Origin: Tamarix chinensis
Taxonomy: Eukaryota > Streptophyta > Magnoliopsida > Caryophyllales > Tamaricaceae
Direction of reading: 5' to 3'
Assembly (NCBI GenBank): GCA_030549775.1
Contig: CM060173.1
Location: forward strand, 33,848,110 to 33,912,109
DNA length: 64,000 nucleotides
Below are positions 12,292 to 22,984 of this stretch, piece after piece; positions within the stretch are counted from its first letter, which is position 1, and each line of letters begins with the position of its first letter. Made by a program: the position numbers and the translations under genes. Below the pieces are notes generated by a model that saw only the letters and a program-made list of their open reading frames with translations, ran no database searches and was not told the DNA's origin.

Positions 12292-13401
12292 GTAGTGGAA
12301 GGTAGGCTCGGGTTGTGGAGGTTACCAGAAGATCAATTTCGGTGGGAAAATGGGTTGGTTTTGCCGTTGGTCGGGCGGCAAAATTTCAAATTTTTCCCCG
12401 ACCTTCGAGAGGGAAATGGGGACAAACGTGGGGAAGAAATGGAGTTTGGAAAAATTCAAATGAACGGGAATGTCGAGAGGAAGAAAACGAGCGGGAGAAG
12501 AGCCGGTCACGCCACGGGTGGCCGGCGGCGCCATTTTCGGGGGAGAGAAGGAAGCTGGCGGTTATGGCGTCGGGCGGGAGGAGGAAGAAGAAGATTGGGG
12601 GCTGGCCGGCTGGTTCGCGGGGGAGAAAAGAAGGAAAAAGGGAGGGCAGGCCGGGCGGTTTGTGCGACGTAAAACGTCGTTTAATGAAACGACGAGCTTT
12701 GAAGAAACAAAAGGCTGAATCACGGCGTCTTGGGTTAGCTGGTAACAGTTATAAAATTTAAAGTGAAACGCGGCGTTTAGTTGGAAACACGACATGAAAC
12801 GCAGCGTGGGGTGGAACGAGCCAGGCGGCGGTGCGGGCTAGGCCGCGCCGAAGGAAAACGAATGGATTGGACCGTGCAACAGCCCAATTCTGGCGAGACA
12901 AAAGAAAGGAAGAGAAAGAAAAAGAAAGAAAGAAGAAAAAAATTAAAAGAGAAGAAAAAAGAAAATTAAATAATTAATTTGGGTCCATTTAATTTAATAC
13001 AAATATTTAGGATATTTAAAATTAATAATATTTAAATAAAATAATTTTTAAATTCTTTTTTTAGGCTACATAGTATTTTTAAAGGATTTTTACAAAATTT
13101 TCATTTTAAACTAATAAATCCCTCAAATTTTATTTAATTTAATTAATATTAATTTGAAACTATTTTATCTTTCTTAATTTGAATAAAATAATTTATTTAA
13201 ATAATTTCCCAAATTAAAATCCTTAATTAGATAATATACCCAAATTTCCTTTACTTAACCTATTTATATAAATCTCTTATTAAATTGTCCTAATAAATTT
13301 CCTTTTATTTTAATAAAATAATTTATTAAATTAAAATTTTAAATACAACCTTATTTAAATATAATATTTAAAATTAGAAAATTTCGGGGCATTTCAGATA
13401 T

Positions 13402-14250
13402 GCCTTTCGTGCATATTGATACATAAATATGATTTACTTTATATGGCTTTTATCCATATTTGTGGGACATGGTGTCTAAGTTTGTGACTCAAGTTTCCTA
13501 TCCATATACCTAATGGGTTATATGACTTTATTCTTTGTTGTGGTCTAATCCTATGTTTTTTTGTAGTAGGACGTGTCATCCTTATGTGATTTCTCAAATG
13601 TGTTCGATGTTAACACATTAAAACAATGTGTGCGACCATAAGCTAAGATCCTATGATTATGTTGGAAATGCATATTAGAGATGCCTTTAGGTATACATTC
13701 CTTTTAGGGAAATAATGACCCCCTTTCATTTTATGTAATATTATTTGCTCTAGGTTACTTAGTTAACCTAGCATTCCTATATTGATATCACAATTTAGTC
13801 TAGGAATTTCATCGTATTTAGTAATACATATGTTATTTACCTAGACATAAGTGTGTTTACTTAGCACTTTTGTACTAAAAAAATTAGTTTTTTAGTTGTC
13901 TATATAGGTTATAGTTAACTTACTAGGGTTTCTTGTTTGATTTGAGTGTTAAATTCAACCAAGTTGAGTTATGGGTCTATGTGCTAGTTTTTCTTAAGAG
14001 TGTATGCTCTAATTCTTTCATATGTATTTCCTTCTTGATATTATATTTTTTCTTGCTCATACTTGATCACTTGATATGGGTTACTTTAAACATTACATAA
14101 TACACGGTTTGGGTATTGATAAGTATCCATCTTATATTTTATGCGATGATAACACATTTATTTTCTTAATCGGATTGTATAAAACCATTTGATGATCTAA
14201 TTTTTTGGGTGGTAAAAATTCAGTCATTACATATCGAGCCTAGTATGAGT
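13402..14250. other. Unassigned DNA right of solo LTR
   Basis: Continuation of the host sequence of the solo LTR. No gene, and no terminus that I can defend. Confidence 0.5.
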
Positions 14251-16946
14251 GTAATGCCTTATTTATAAAAACCCTAACTTTAAACCAGTAATAATGTGTA
14301 ATTAATTATAATAATTATTTTAGGGTATTTTATATTAAATATGTTATTAATATGTGTAGTATTATGGCATATTAGAAATAAATTTAATTAGGTTAAAATT
14401 TGATAGAATTTGGCTTATTAAATTTAATCCTAGTTTAGAACCTAACCAATATCAATTTATCAAGGACTCTCGATGCTACCAATCAAATGTTATACCCACT
14501 TTAGTTTAACTACCTAACATCCCTACCTTAAAATGTAGTGATCTTTATATTTCTTAATGATCCTTCATCCTCCTCCCCCGACTTGTTTTTCTCATCACGC
14601 CATACTTCTTCTTTGCACTCCATAAGCCATCATTTGCCCCATGTTTCTCTTATCTTGTCTCCCTCTTTTCCAAACCCCTTACCCTTATTAAATCCCATGT
14701 ATTATCTATTTTGGTTTTTTTTCCACAAAAAAAATCCATGATCTGTGCTTCCCTTCCTTTTTCTCTCGAGTCTCATCTCCATTGTTATCTTCTCTGTTTT
14801 GCCAATTTCTTATCATTTTTACCTATTAACAATAGCCACTACTATTCCACTCCCCCTAACAACAACAAGAATCACCATAGCCTCCTTTGGGATACACCTA
14901 AAGTTGCCACAGGCTCCTCCTAATCTAGACCCACAACTATCATAGCCTCTCCCTAGGCTACACCTTAAACTACCATAGCCTTCTCCATTGTTGCACCCAA
15001 CGTTGGCTCAACCTTCCCCCTTGTTGCATCCAAATTTGCTAAATCTCCCCCTTTTTGCACCCAAAAATGCCAAAGGTCCCCTTTATCAACAATAAAAAGT
15101 GTTGTTATCCTTCTCCTTTCTCTTGCGACTTTATGCCGTTGTTCCTTGCTTCCTTTACCCAATTATTTTCTATCCTTTTCCTGATTGATTTTTAATTAAT
15201 TTTTGATTATTTATTGGTTATATTAAATGCTAATAGATGTGTTGTTGGATGTTAATTTCTTAGGTGATATTTGAGGTATCATGGAGAAGATGATCTTTTG
15301 TACTTTTTGTGTAGCTCGGATTTAAGTAAATTCAATCATTCATAAGGTGGAAGAAATTATGTGTGAGACTTTTAGGATTTTTTTAAAAAAAATTTTAGAA
15401 TCATGATAGGATTTTATATTATGTAAGTATCATGAAATACATGATAAGATGATAATATGAAGTGCATGGTAGTACATATTATTTGTTTTTTAGTTAAGCT
15501 ATATGCATGTGTAATATGTTAAATGGATGACGTATGAATATCTAGTTTTTTATTAGGGTTTGTAACCTTGTAAAATTATTATGTAAATATGATGAAAAAT
15601 TTTCCATGATTATCAATGCATGATAGCGAGTGTTATTTTAAAAAGCATAAAAACACACATATATGACTACGGTAAAACATGATAATTGTTATTACTAATA
15701 AAATACTATTAATTATAACAGAAGATCTCAAATTTGGGAATGGTTGTTCTCTAAGATTAGATATCCTAGAGGCGAGGTGTATTCTTCATTTAATTAGTTA
15801 TTTAGTGTGCCATTGTGCCCTAGTAAGGCTTTAGTCTACTATATAGGTGACTTATAGGCCCTTTAAGGGGTACTCATACTTAAAGGTTAGGTAACCAAGG
15901 TTGGAGTATATTGGGTTGCCTTTGTGCACTATTATAATCAAGAGTACCATTGTGTCCCTAGGTTCTAGAGTAAGGGTATTGTGTTCCCTTTGAGTGCCAG
16001 TATAATCGGGTGTACCTTAGTGTCCCAAGATTAATTATATTCCCCTAGAGTAATTAAATATAGAAAAAATTGTTCTATAAGAATATAAAAAGTAATTAAT
16101 TTAGATTTGTTGGTTTGGTGGTTGCCTTAGTGCCCTACCTTTAACTTTATTATTAATTAGGATTGTGGGTTTGGTAGTTTCTTCAATTACCTACCTTGAA
16201 ATTTAGGATTGAATTGATCAGTTAGATATGGCTAATGTGTACATCGAGATGATGTGAAGTGATTTAGCATAACTAATTGCTAAGCATGAGATCTCAATTT
16301 TGTATACATTATTCCACAGTTATTCTATGCTGGTATGACATGTGCTTTATCCTTGAGCATAGTTTTTTGATTACTGTGTTATTATGTAAAATGTGGGTTT
16401 TCTACCTCTTATAAGTTATTGTGATTTACTAAGAACAAAAAAACCATACTAATACTACAATTGCATATATGGGAATGTATTTAAGTGGTTTGAGGCGCAT
16501 AATAGTGGCAAGAATTGATGTGTATAGGATAATGGAAGTATAAATCGTGTGGTATTATAGGTTGGTCAGGGTTTGAATATAATGATAATGATTCGATGAT
16601 GATGCATTAAGGATGATGATGGTCAAATACTTAGGTTTTTAGGGCTATAGGGCTAACGTAGTAAGGTTAGGGTTTATGTTAGGGTTTATGTTTAAGGTTT
16701 ATGATTGGGGTTTTGAATGTGGGATGAAGATGATGATGAATGATTATGATGATGCGGATTTTATGAAGGGATTTTTAATATGATATGATTATGATGAATG
16801 TATGATAATAATAGGATTATTATCTAGGGTTTAGGTATGGAATAAGTAGAATTAAGTATAAAAGAATATATTAATGATAATGAATTTTAATTTGAATGTG
16901 GCAACTAGGGTTGATGATTGGTGTGGCTTATGGATGGGTTTAGGGA
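14251..16946 (+). repeat. Possible diverged long LTR (third family), truncated
   Basis: It starts TGTAATGCC, close to the family B start TGTAATACC. It then repeats the architecture of the large LTRs: a pyrimidine-rich block (about 14,560-15,180), AT-rich sequence, then a cluster of CACTATTATAATC-type units with GTGTCCC (15,800-16,030) that resembles a degenerate CCACCGGC module array. No 3' terminus is visible before the gypsy LTR at 16,947, which may have inserted here. The call rests on layout, not on alignment. Confidence 0.35.
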
Positions 16947-17525
16947 TGGTACTCAATCTATAATTCACGCAAACAAAGAGATTAAGGTTTCAACAACAAT
17001 CACTTACACATAATTGATTATAATTGAGAAAACTTACACATGATTCAAATAAGGAATAACTTATATTTTCATTCAATTAGCTATGCCTATGAATATGTAA
17101 ATCTAAGGACTTTATAGTCTATATGAAACTCTTTAATATCACAAGATAATCTTAACTAATTAGGTAAAAATTTATGATTAAAATCATCCTATATAATGCC
17201 TTGTTCCCCACTCTAAGCACATCTTATAAGATAGAATCTCCTTCAAAAGATACTTTATGCACTAAGCAATCATAATGCAAATAATTAAGAAAATATTTAA
17301 GTAAATAAATACTAAACACACTCCATTTATGTCTAAAAAGACATTCTCATGCATCCCATCATGCCATGCACATGCTTTTATCACTAGTGACTTATTTTAT
17401 AAGTTTTGTCCAAAACTAGCAATGTATTCATTTGTTTGGCCTCAAATTCATAGAGTATCCTCTCTAGGTAAGGGATAATAGGCTCCATAATAATAATTAA
17501 TAAGTCTTGATCCTTTCTTCATATG
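16947..17525 (-). repeat. 3' LTR of gypsy element
   Basis: Directly downstream (minus strand) of the integrase end and of a polypurine tract. The outer end near 16,947 (plus strand TGGTACTC) is an estimate, because the partner LTR is not in the window. Confidence 0.6.
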
Positions 17526-18073
17526 TCATTCTCCCCCTTTTGACTTGAATTTGCCCTCAAATTTTTATCTCTATAGTAAGGACTAATATCTCCCACATTG
17601 AATGTCCTAGATATCCCACTATATGAATCAGCTAAATCATGTTCATAAGCATTTTGTCCAAATTTTTTAATTACTTTGAAAGGACCATACACCATTGGCA
17701 TAATATTATTTTTCCTCATATTAGGAAACCTCTCCTTCCTTAAGTACAACCATACCAAATCTCCTAGTTGAAATACATGTTGAATCCTATGCTTGTTTGC
17801 TCTTTCCTTGTATACTTCATTTGCCTTCTCAATGTTGTGCTTGATTTGTTGATGAATTTTTTGAAAGAACTCCACTCTCTCTTGTACATCATAATTCTTC
17901 ATTTCACCTCTTAATTAATTATCACGTATAGAGTAATATCATAAACTATCTCAAATGGATTAGAGACTATTGTAGTTGAAGGACTCTGATTGTAAGAAAA
18001 CTCTATATGTGCTAATTTAATATCCCAATCCTTAGCACTCTTACTCATCAATACCCTTAGCAAAGTACCCAAC
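17519..18073 (-). pseudogene. Gypsy integrase, C-terminal part (separated from 44,252-46,740)
   Basis: Frame 17,902-17,519 (127 codons) carries the gypsy integrase C-terminal domain: an IEKANE..YKERANKHR helix, a GDLVWLYLRKERFP motif, GPFKVIKKFGQNAY and FNVGDISPYY, ending in ENDI over the polypurine tract. Upstream, 18,073-17,903 reads in pieces as the preceding integrase segment (IEFSYNQSPS). No chromodomain is seen. The integrase joins element cDNA to host DNA. The frame is cut at 18,073 by a family B LTR, and the missing upstream part resumes at 44,252. The two halves therefore belong to one element split by about 26 kb. Confidence 0.9.
17531..17543 (-). other. Gypsy polypurine tract
   Basis: The minus strand reads CAAAAGGGGGAG next to the LTR. 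It overlaps the codons for the last integrase residues. Confidence 0.75.
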
Positions 18074-18079
18074 TATAAT
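18074..18079 (+). repeat. First six bases of a family B LTR
   Basis: TATAAT here, followed after the 11.5-kb insertion by ACCCTG at 29,590, reproduces the family B LTR start (TGTAATACCCTG in the solo copy). The preceding CCAAC (18,069-18,073) pairs with CCAAT at 44,252-44,256 as the 5-bp target duplication. Confidence 0.85.
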
Positions 18080-18495
18080 TGAAATGCCCCAAAAATTTCT
18101 AATTTTGAAAATTATATTTAAATGAGGTTTTATTATGAAAATTAATTAAATAAATTATTTTTATTAAAATAAAAGGAAATTAATTAGGGTAAATTAATAA
18201 GAAATTTACAAGTACTTTAATTTGGAGAAATTTTGGTATTTTAGCTAATTAAGGATTTTATTTTGGAAATTATTTAAATAAATTATTTTATTTAAAATAA
18301 GAAAAAGAAAATAGTTCCAAATTAATAGTAATTTTATAAATAAATTAATTGAAGAAAATTAGAGTGATTTGCTAATTAAAATGGAATTTATGGAAAAACC
18401 TTTAAAAATCCTAATTTAGCCTAAAAAGGAATTTAAATATTATTATTTTTAAATATCCCAAATATTTTAATTAATTTAAATACCGAATCTAATTA

Positions 18496-18589
18496 TTTTT
18501 CCTTTTCCCCTTTTCCTTTTTCCTTTTCTTTCTTCCTTTTTCTTTCTTTCTCTTTCCTTCTCTTTCTTTTTCTTTTCTTTTTCTTCCTC
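18496..18589 (+). repeat. 94-nt homopyrimidine tract
   Basis: Uninterrupted C/T run in the sense strand of the LTR, upstream of the TATA box. A run of nearly the same length stands at the matching place in two other family A copies. Confidence 0.95.
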
Positions 18590-19176
18590 ACTTTCCCCAT
18601 TTGGGCCTTCCCTCTCCCGTGGCCCAACTCCCTCTTTCTCTTCTTCCTTCTTCGGTGACCCAGCGCCGAAATCCTTCTTCTTCTTTTTTCCGCCCCAGGC
18701 CTACATTGCGCGGCCCATTCCTTTCCTCCATTTTCTTCCTTCAGCATAGCACTTTCCTTTATTTTCTATTGAAATGCACCGTTTGATAAAAAAAAGATTT
18801 AGTATGTCGCCGGACTAGGTTTCTTTCTTTCCTTTCTCTTCTTTTCTAGGCCAACCGGTCCTGCCGCCTATCTTATTCTTCTTCCTTCTTCGCACTTGCC
18901 CAGCCTCGTCGACCTACACTTGCACCACCACCCGCCTTGGTTTTTCGCTACCGATATCGCCCATTTGATAGTTTGTTTTTCTCTCTTTCTCTTCCCCTAA
19001 CTCGGCAACCATATAGACCAATCTATCTCTCCCTATGATCGTGCGATTTCCTCTCCTTTCCCTGTGCAACCCTTGCCCCATTTTGACTCCCACCAGCCAA
19101 CCTCGCCACAACAAAACCAAACCCTACTTGCCTAATGCCTCATCGTTCCATAGACCCTAACCTTTCATTTAAAGCC

Positions 19177-19184
19177 TATAAATA
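19177..19184 (+). promoter_or_regulatory. LTR TATA box
   Basis: TATAAATA preceded by AAAGCC and followed by a C-run, conserved in the four family A LTRs. Transcription would start about 30 bases downstream. Confidence 0.75.
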
Positions 19185-19854
19185 CCCCCCCATAATAGCC
19201 CTATATCGAACTTTTGTTTCTTACCCAGAAATGCTCGACCTTGCCACCATTGCCACTTCAGACGCCTCATCCACCACCTCCAGCGAACACCGTCGCCCGT
19301 TCTAGCCACCAAACTCTCCCTTGCTCCGCCTTCTAACTAACTACTTCTACCTTCTCCCTCGATTCTTCCTACACGAGCCATCCGGCTGTGCGAAGTTCTC
19401 TTCTCAACCAACCTATTTTTCCACCTCTTCCACCCTTTGCGCTACCATTAGCCACCTTTTCCGCTGCTTCTTTCTCCTTCCATTCTCTTCTACAGACCCT
19501 CCTCTACCTTCCCATACCTTTCTTTTCCTCTTTATCTCTCTCCTCCTCTCTCTTTCTTCTTCTCTCCCATTCGACAACCACCACCGCCGTCGTGTGCCAC
19601 CTACCTTTGGCTACGCCACCACCTCCATTTTGTTCCTCTCCTTTTGGGAAACCCTAACCATCCTTCCTTCCGCCCTTTTTCTCTTTCTCTTTTTCCCAGC
19701 ATCCTACTTTTCCTTTTTTAATCTCTTTTTCTGGCCACCGCTCCCATCGCCGTTCACCACCGCCAGTGCCACCTATTCCCACCAGCCTAAGGTTGAACAC
19801 TTTTTCCTATTTTTATAAGCCTTAATTTATTTTATTTCATTTATTTAAACATAA

Positions 19855-20019
19855 ATACTATTATTATTATTATTTATATATTATTATTATGTATTATTAT
19901 TATTCTTAGTATTAATGTTTTGATTATTATTTCTGTTGAGGGCTAAAGCCCTATTTTATTTTTCATTCAATTTTATTCTTCTTCTTCTTATTATTTCTAT
20001 TATTAATATTAACATGTTC

Positions 20020-20056
<37 letters not shown>

Positions 20057-20390
20057 ATTTTCTATTTCAAATTACTACTATTATTATTCCATTATTAATA
20101 TTACAACTATTTTACCATTAGTGTTTCTATTATTATTATTATTATTATTATTTCATCATTATTATTATTACTAAATTTGGTTATTTTTTTTAGTAATATT
20201 ATTATTGGTTTTATTTTCGTAAATGGGCCGAAGCCTTTATTTCACTATGTTTTTGAGTAATGCCTTTTTATTGTTATTGTTATTATTTTTATTATTCTTA
20301 TTAATATTGATATTGATATTATTTTTGGTATTTTTGCTATTATTATTTTAGTATTTTATCAAAAGTCTAGTCTTAGAATAAGTTAATATT
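19855..20390 (+). repeat. ATT trinucleotide tracts in 5' LTR
   Basis: Long runs of TTA/ATT triplets broken by short unique segments. Confidence 0.95.
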
Positions 20391-20849
20391 TAATAGTATT
20401 TATGGTAGGAGAGAATCTAACTTTAGCTTTTCCCTCATAATAGGTGAGACCAGTCAAAGCCCTAAGGAGGCATCGGAGCATGCTCCAAGACCGGTGTTAT
20501 TTTAGGTAACGGGTGCTAAGGCCTTTTGTGTGCTTATATGCATTATGTGTTTTGCATGCTATGTATCCTATGTTTATCATTGTTGTAATTATTTCGTATA
20601 TGGTATAACGTGGAGTTGAAGTATGTTTGTGTATGGCATGTGTACTATATATGATGAAATATTGTATATGTGATGACATGTGTTGTGACCCTATAAGACA
20701 TGCGTGTGAGGATGTTGATGTGGTTTGTGTGGAAGAAAGGAAGAAAAATGAGGATGGGGAAAGAAGTTGACCACGGGATGTGAGTTGTCCTAAGTATTTT
20801 AATGATTCACGAGTGGAAGAACAACATGAGAAATGAAGGTTTTTGTGTG

Positions 20850-21119
20850 GGAGAATATAATTTATGGTATTATATGGGGGAATATAATTTATGGTTTTAT
20901 ATGGGAGAATCTAATTTATGGTTTTGTGTGGGAGAATATAATTTATGGCTTTATATGGGGGAATATAGTTTATGGTTTTATATGGGAGAATCTAATTTAT
21001 GGTTTTGTGTGGGAGAATATAATTTATGGTTTTATATGGGGGAATCTAATTTATGGTTTTGTATAGGAGAATCTAATTTATGGTTTTGTATGGGAGGATC
21101 TAATGTACGGTTTTGTGTG
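20850..21119 (+). repeat. 27-bp minisatellite, ten units
   Basis: Ten units of a GGG GAA TAT AAT TTA TGG type, each nine codons long, so one frame translates as a repeated G-E-Y/S-N-L-W-F-Y/C-M nonapeptide. Indel-free spacing keeps the frame open, but the same array in the partner LTR does not keep it. I read it as a tandem repeat rather than as a gene. Confidence 0.95.
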
Positions 21120-21450
21120 GATGAATCGTTGGTTTTATGTGGTTTGAATTTAGGGTTTGGTATGGATGAATCCTTGGGATGGTATGGATTGAATTTAGGG
21201 TTTTCTATGGACGAATCTTTGGTTTTATATGGTTTGAATTTAGGATTTGGTAAGGATGAATCTTTTTTTTGTAAGGATTGAATGTAGGGTTGGTATCGAT
21301 GAATCTTTATGGTTTGAATTTAGGGTTTGGTATGGATGAATCTTTAGGTTTTATATGGTTTGAATCTAGGGTTTGGTATGGTTAAATCTTTAGTTTTGTG
21401 TGGATTGAATTTAGGGTTTTGTATGACGGAATCTTGGAGTTTGCATGAAA
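21120..21450 (+). repeat. 45-bp degenerate tandem repeat
   Basis: Repeats of a unit with GGATGAATCTTT, GGTTTTATATGGTTTG and AATTTAGGGTTTGG segments, following directly on the 27-bp array. Confidence 0.85.
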
Positions 21451-21879
21451 GAATTTAGGGTTTCATATGGATGGACTTAGGGTTCGGCATGAAAAATTCA
21501 AAAGGTTGCATGGGATGTGTAAAGCCTGCATGGGAGTGATATTTACGTATGAAAAGTTGATTTGGGATGTGAGGATGGTAATGTAAGTGTTGATTGGGTG
21601 GTTGAACACTTTGGATGGAAAATAGTACGTGCAACATTATAAGGGTGTGGACGAGGCTGAATTAGGGTTTGGAGTGATTAACTATGGTTTGTTGTGGTTT
21701 ATTAGGGTTTGGTGTGATTGATTACGGTTCTTGTTGTATCATGTGTAATTGGCGATTAAAGTGTAATTATGATGGTAGAATTTATGATTTGTGATGTGTG
21801 ATGATTCATGCCTGTCCTGGGCGAAAGCTTTTGAATAATATACTTAAGACACTAATTATTTAAAGTGGAAGATTGTTGA

Positions 21880-22250
21880 GCGGGGCCTAGACCAATCCAC
21901 CGGCAAATTATAGTGGTTAGGGCATGATGTCCTATGTGTTTCCAGTCCACTGATTATAAGGGTGGTAAGGCTTTTTACCTCTGCATTTCTGGTCCACCAA
22001 TTATAATAGTGGGGGATTTTATGCTCAACAAAACCGAACATATTTGTGCCAAGACATGGGAAAGACACTAATTACATATAGTGGACACCATGCAAGTAGG
22101 GACCAGATCGATCCATCGGCGAATAACAGTGGTCAGGTACTACGGTATCCTTGAGACCGATCCACCGGCTATAATAGTGGTCAGGAGCTATATGCCCTGT
22201 GTGTTTTCCAATCCACCGACTATAATAGTAGGGTTTCTGTACTCGCATGC
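21880..22250 (+). repeat. CCACCGGC module clusters
   Basis: Two clusters separated by a GGGAAAGACACTAATTAC spacer. Each has units with CCACCGGCNAATTATAGTGG-like cores. Confidence 0.85.
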
Positions 22251-22821
22251 ATTTGATAAAAAACATGGTGTGAATCAAGTTCTGATAAGAGATTAAGTAA
22301 TTGAATCGGATTATATGGACCTTTGTACATTTACCTTGTTGATCATATGCATTTAGGATTGTGTTCTTCTATTCTTCTGCATGATTTATGTGCTTATGTG
22401 TGGGCCTTAGTGCTCAGTTACCTTACTCAATACGTAGCGTACTGATCACCCTTTTCGTGGGTGCTGCTCATTCCCACGAGTAGTGTGCCCTTCTGACTTT
22501 GTGCAGGTGGGCAAGACACTAGTCGGGGCTATGTGTTGAGCTTGTTTTGGTTCAAGGTTTGAGAGTTGTGGTCATATTTACTCCTTATGTGATGTATTTC
22601 CTGTTGTTAGTTCTTTTGTATTAGATTTATCCATTTTGATTTATTACCTTGTATTGAGTAATTCAAATGAATATTTTATCGGTTGTAAGCTTATTTCTCT
22701 TTTGGAAATGAATTTGAATTCTTTATGCGTACTTTGATTTTGTTTTACAATCGTTTAATGCTTATTTAGAGTTTAGTCTGTCTTTATTTATAATTGATTA
22801 TTAATCTTTTCTTTAGCCTTA

Positions 22822-22870
22822 GCACTTGGTACTGGAACAGTCTGAGAGAACGGGTCTGATATTAAGTGTG
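22822..22870 (+). other. Conserved imperfect hairpin before the LTR 3' end
   Basis: The CACTTGGTACTGGAAC arm pairs imperfectly with the later GGTCTGATATTAAGTGTG arm. The element is shared by position and shape with the other large LTRs. Confidence 0.6.
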
Positions 22871-22970
22871 GCAGTAACATCCCCAGAATTCACGGGTTCT
22901 GATTTAAGTATTTCTGTTTGAATTACTTCCGCGTTCCAAAAAAATTAGTGAATTTTGTGGTGTTAAAATT

Positions 22971-22984
22971 TGGTATCAGAGCAG
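22971..22984 (+). other. Primer-binding site (tRNA-iMet type)
   Basis: TGGTATCAGAGCAG three bases after the LTR end, complementary to the initiator methionine tRNA 3' end. It fixes the element on the plus strand. Confidence 0.95.

Larger units (their letters stand above)
9315..13396 (-). mobile_element. Solo LTR, family A (4.1 kb)
   Basis: The plus strand starts TGTAACACCCC and ends GGGGCATTTCA, so on the minus strand the LTR runs TGAAATGCCCC to GGGGTGTTACA. An exact 5-bp duplication, GATAT, flanks it at 9310-9314 and 13,397-13,401. No internal region is attached, so it arose by LTR-LTR recombination. It shares termini, TATA box, trinucleotide tract, CCACCGGC modules and 3' hairpin with the 4.9-kb LTRs at 18,080 and 24,690, but it lacks the 27-bp minisatellite present there. 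Open frames at 12,295-12,969 fall in its GC- and purine-rich part and look non-coding. Confidence 0.92.
20506..22506 (+). other. Putative LTR leader intron
   Basis: Donor TTTTAG|GTAACG at 20,505/20,506 and acceptor GACTTTGTGCAG|GTGGGC at 22,506/22,507 bound 2001 bp. The interval contains the minisatellite and the CCACCGGC clusters. Equivalent sites exist in the other family A copies and in the family B solo LTR. Confidence 0.55.
18080..22967 (+). repeat. 5' LTR of gag-only element (4.9 kb)
   Basis: Starts TGAAATGCCCC and ends GGTGTTAAA, where the partner LTR has GGTGTTACA. In order it holds a 94-nt pyrimidine tract, a TATA box, a pyrimidine-rich leader with ATT triplet tracts, a donor-like site, a 27-bp minisatellite, CCACCGGC modules, an acceptor-like site and a terminal hairpin. 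The frames at 19,321-19,818 and 20,802-21,281 are low-complexity or minisatellite translations and are not called genes. Confidence 0.93.

Noticed and set aside
12295..12969. Several Gly/Arg/Lys-rich frames
   Set aside because: By-product of the GC- and purine-rich part of a solo LTR; overlapping frames on both strands with no domain.
17519..17902. Stand-alone host gene of 127 codons
   Set aside because: It is the gypsy integrase C-terminus, next to a polypurine tract and LTR, with its upstream part at 44,252.
19321..19818. 165-codon Ser/Phe/Pro-rich frame
   Set aside because: Lies in the C/T-rich leader of the LTR; low complexity, and not kept as one frame in the partner LTR.
20802..21281. 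159-codon frame of repeated nonapeptides
   Set aside because: Arises from the 27-bp minisatellite inside the putative LTR intron. The partner LTR does not keep the frame and there is no domain or clear start context.
21880..22250. CRISPR-like array from the repeated CCACCGGC units
   Set aside because: Spacers are themselves repeated and related, and the context is a plant LTR; it is a degenerate tandem repeat.
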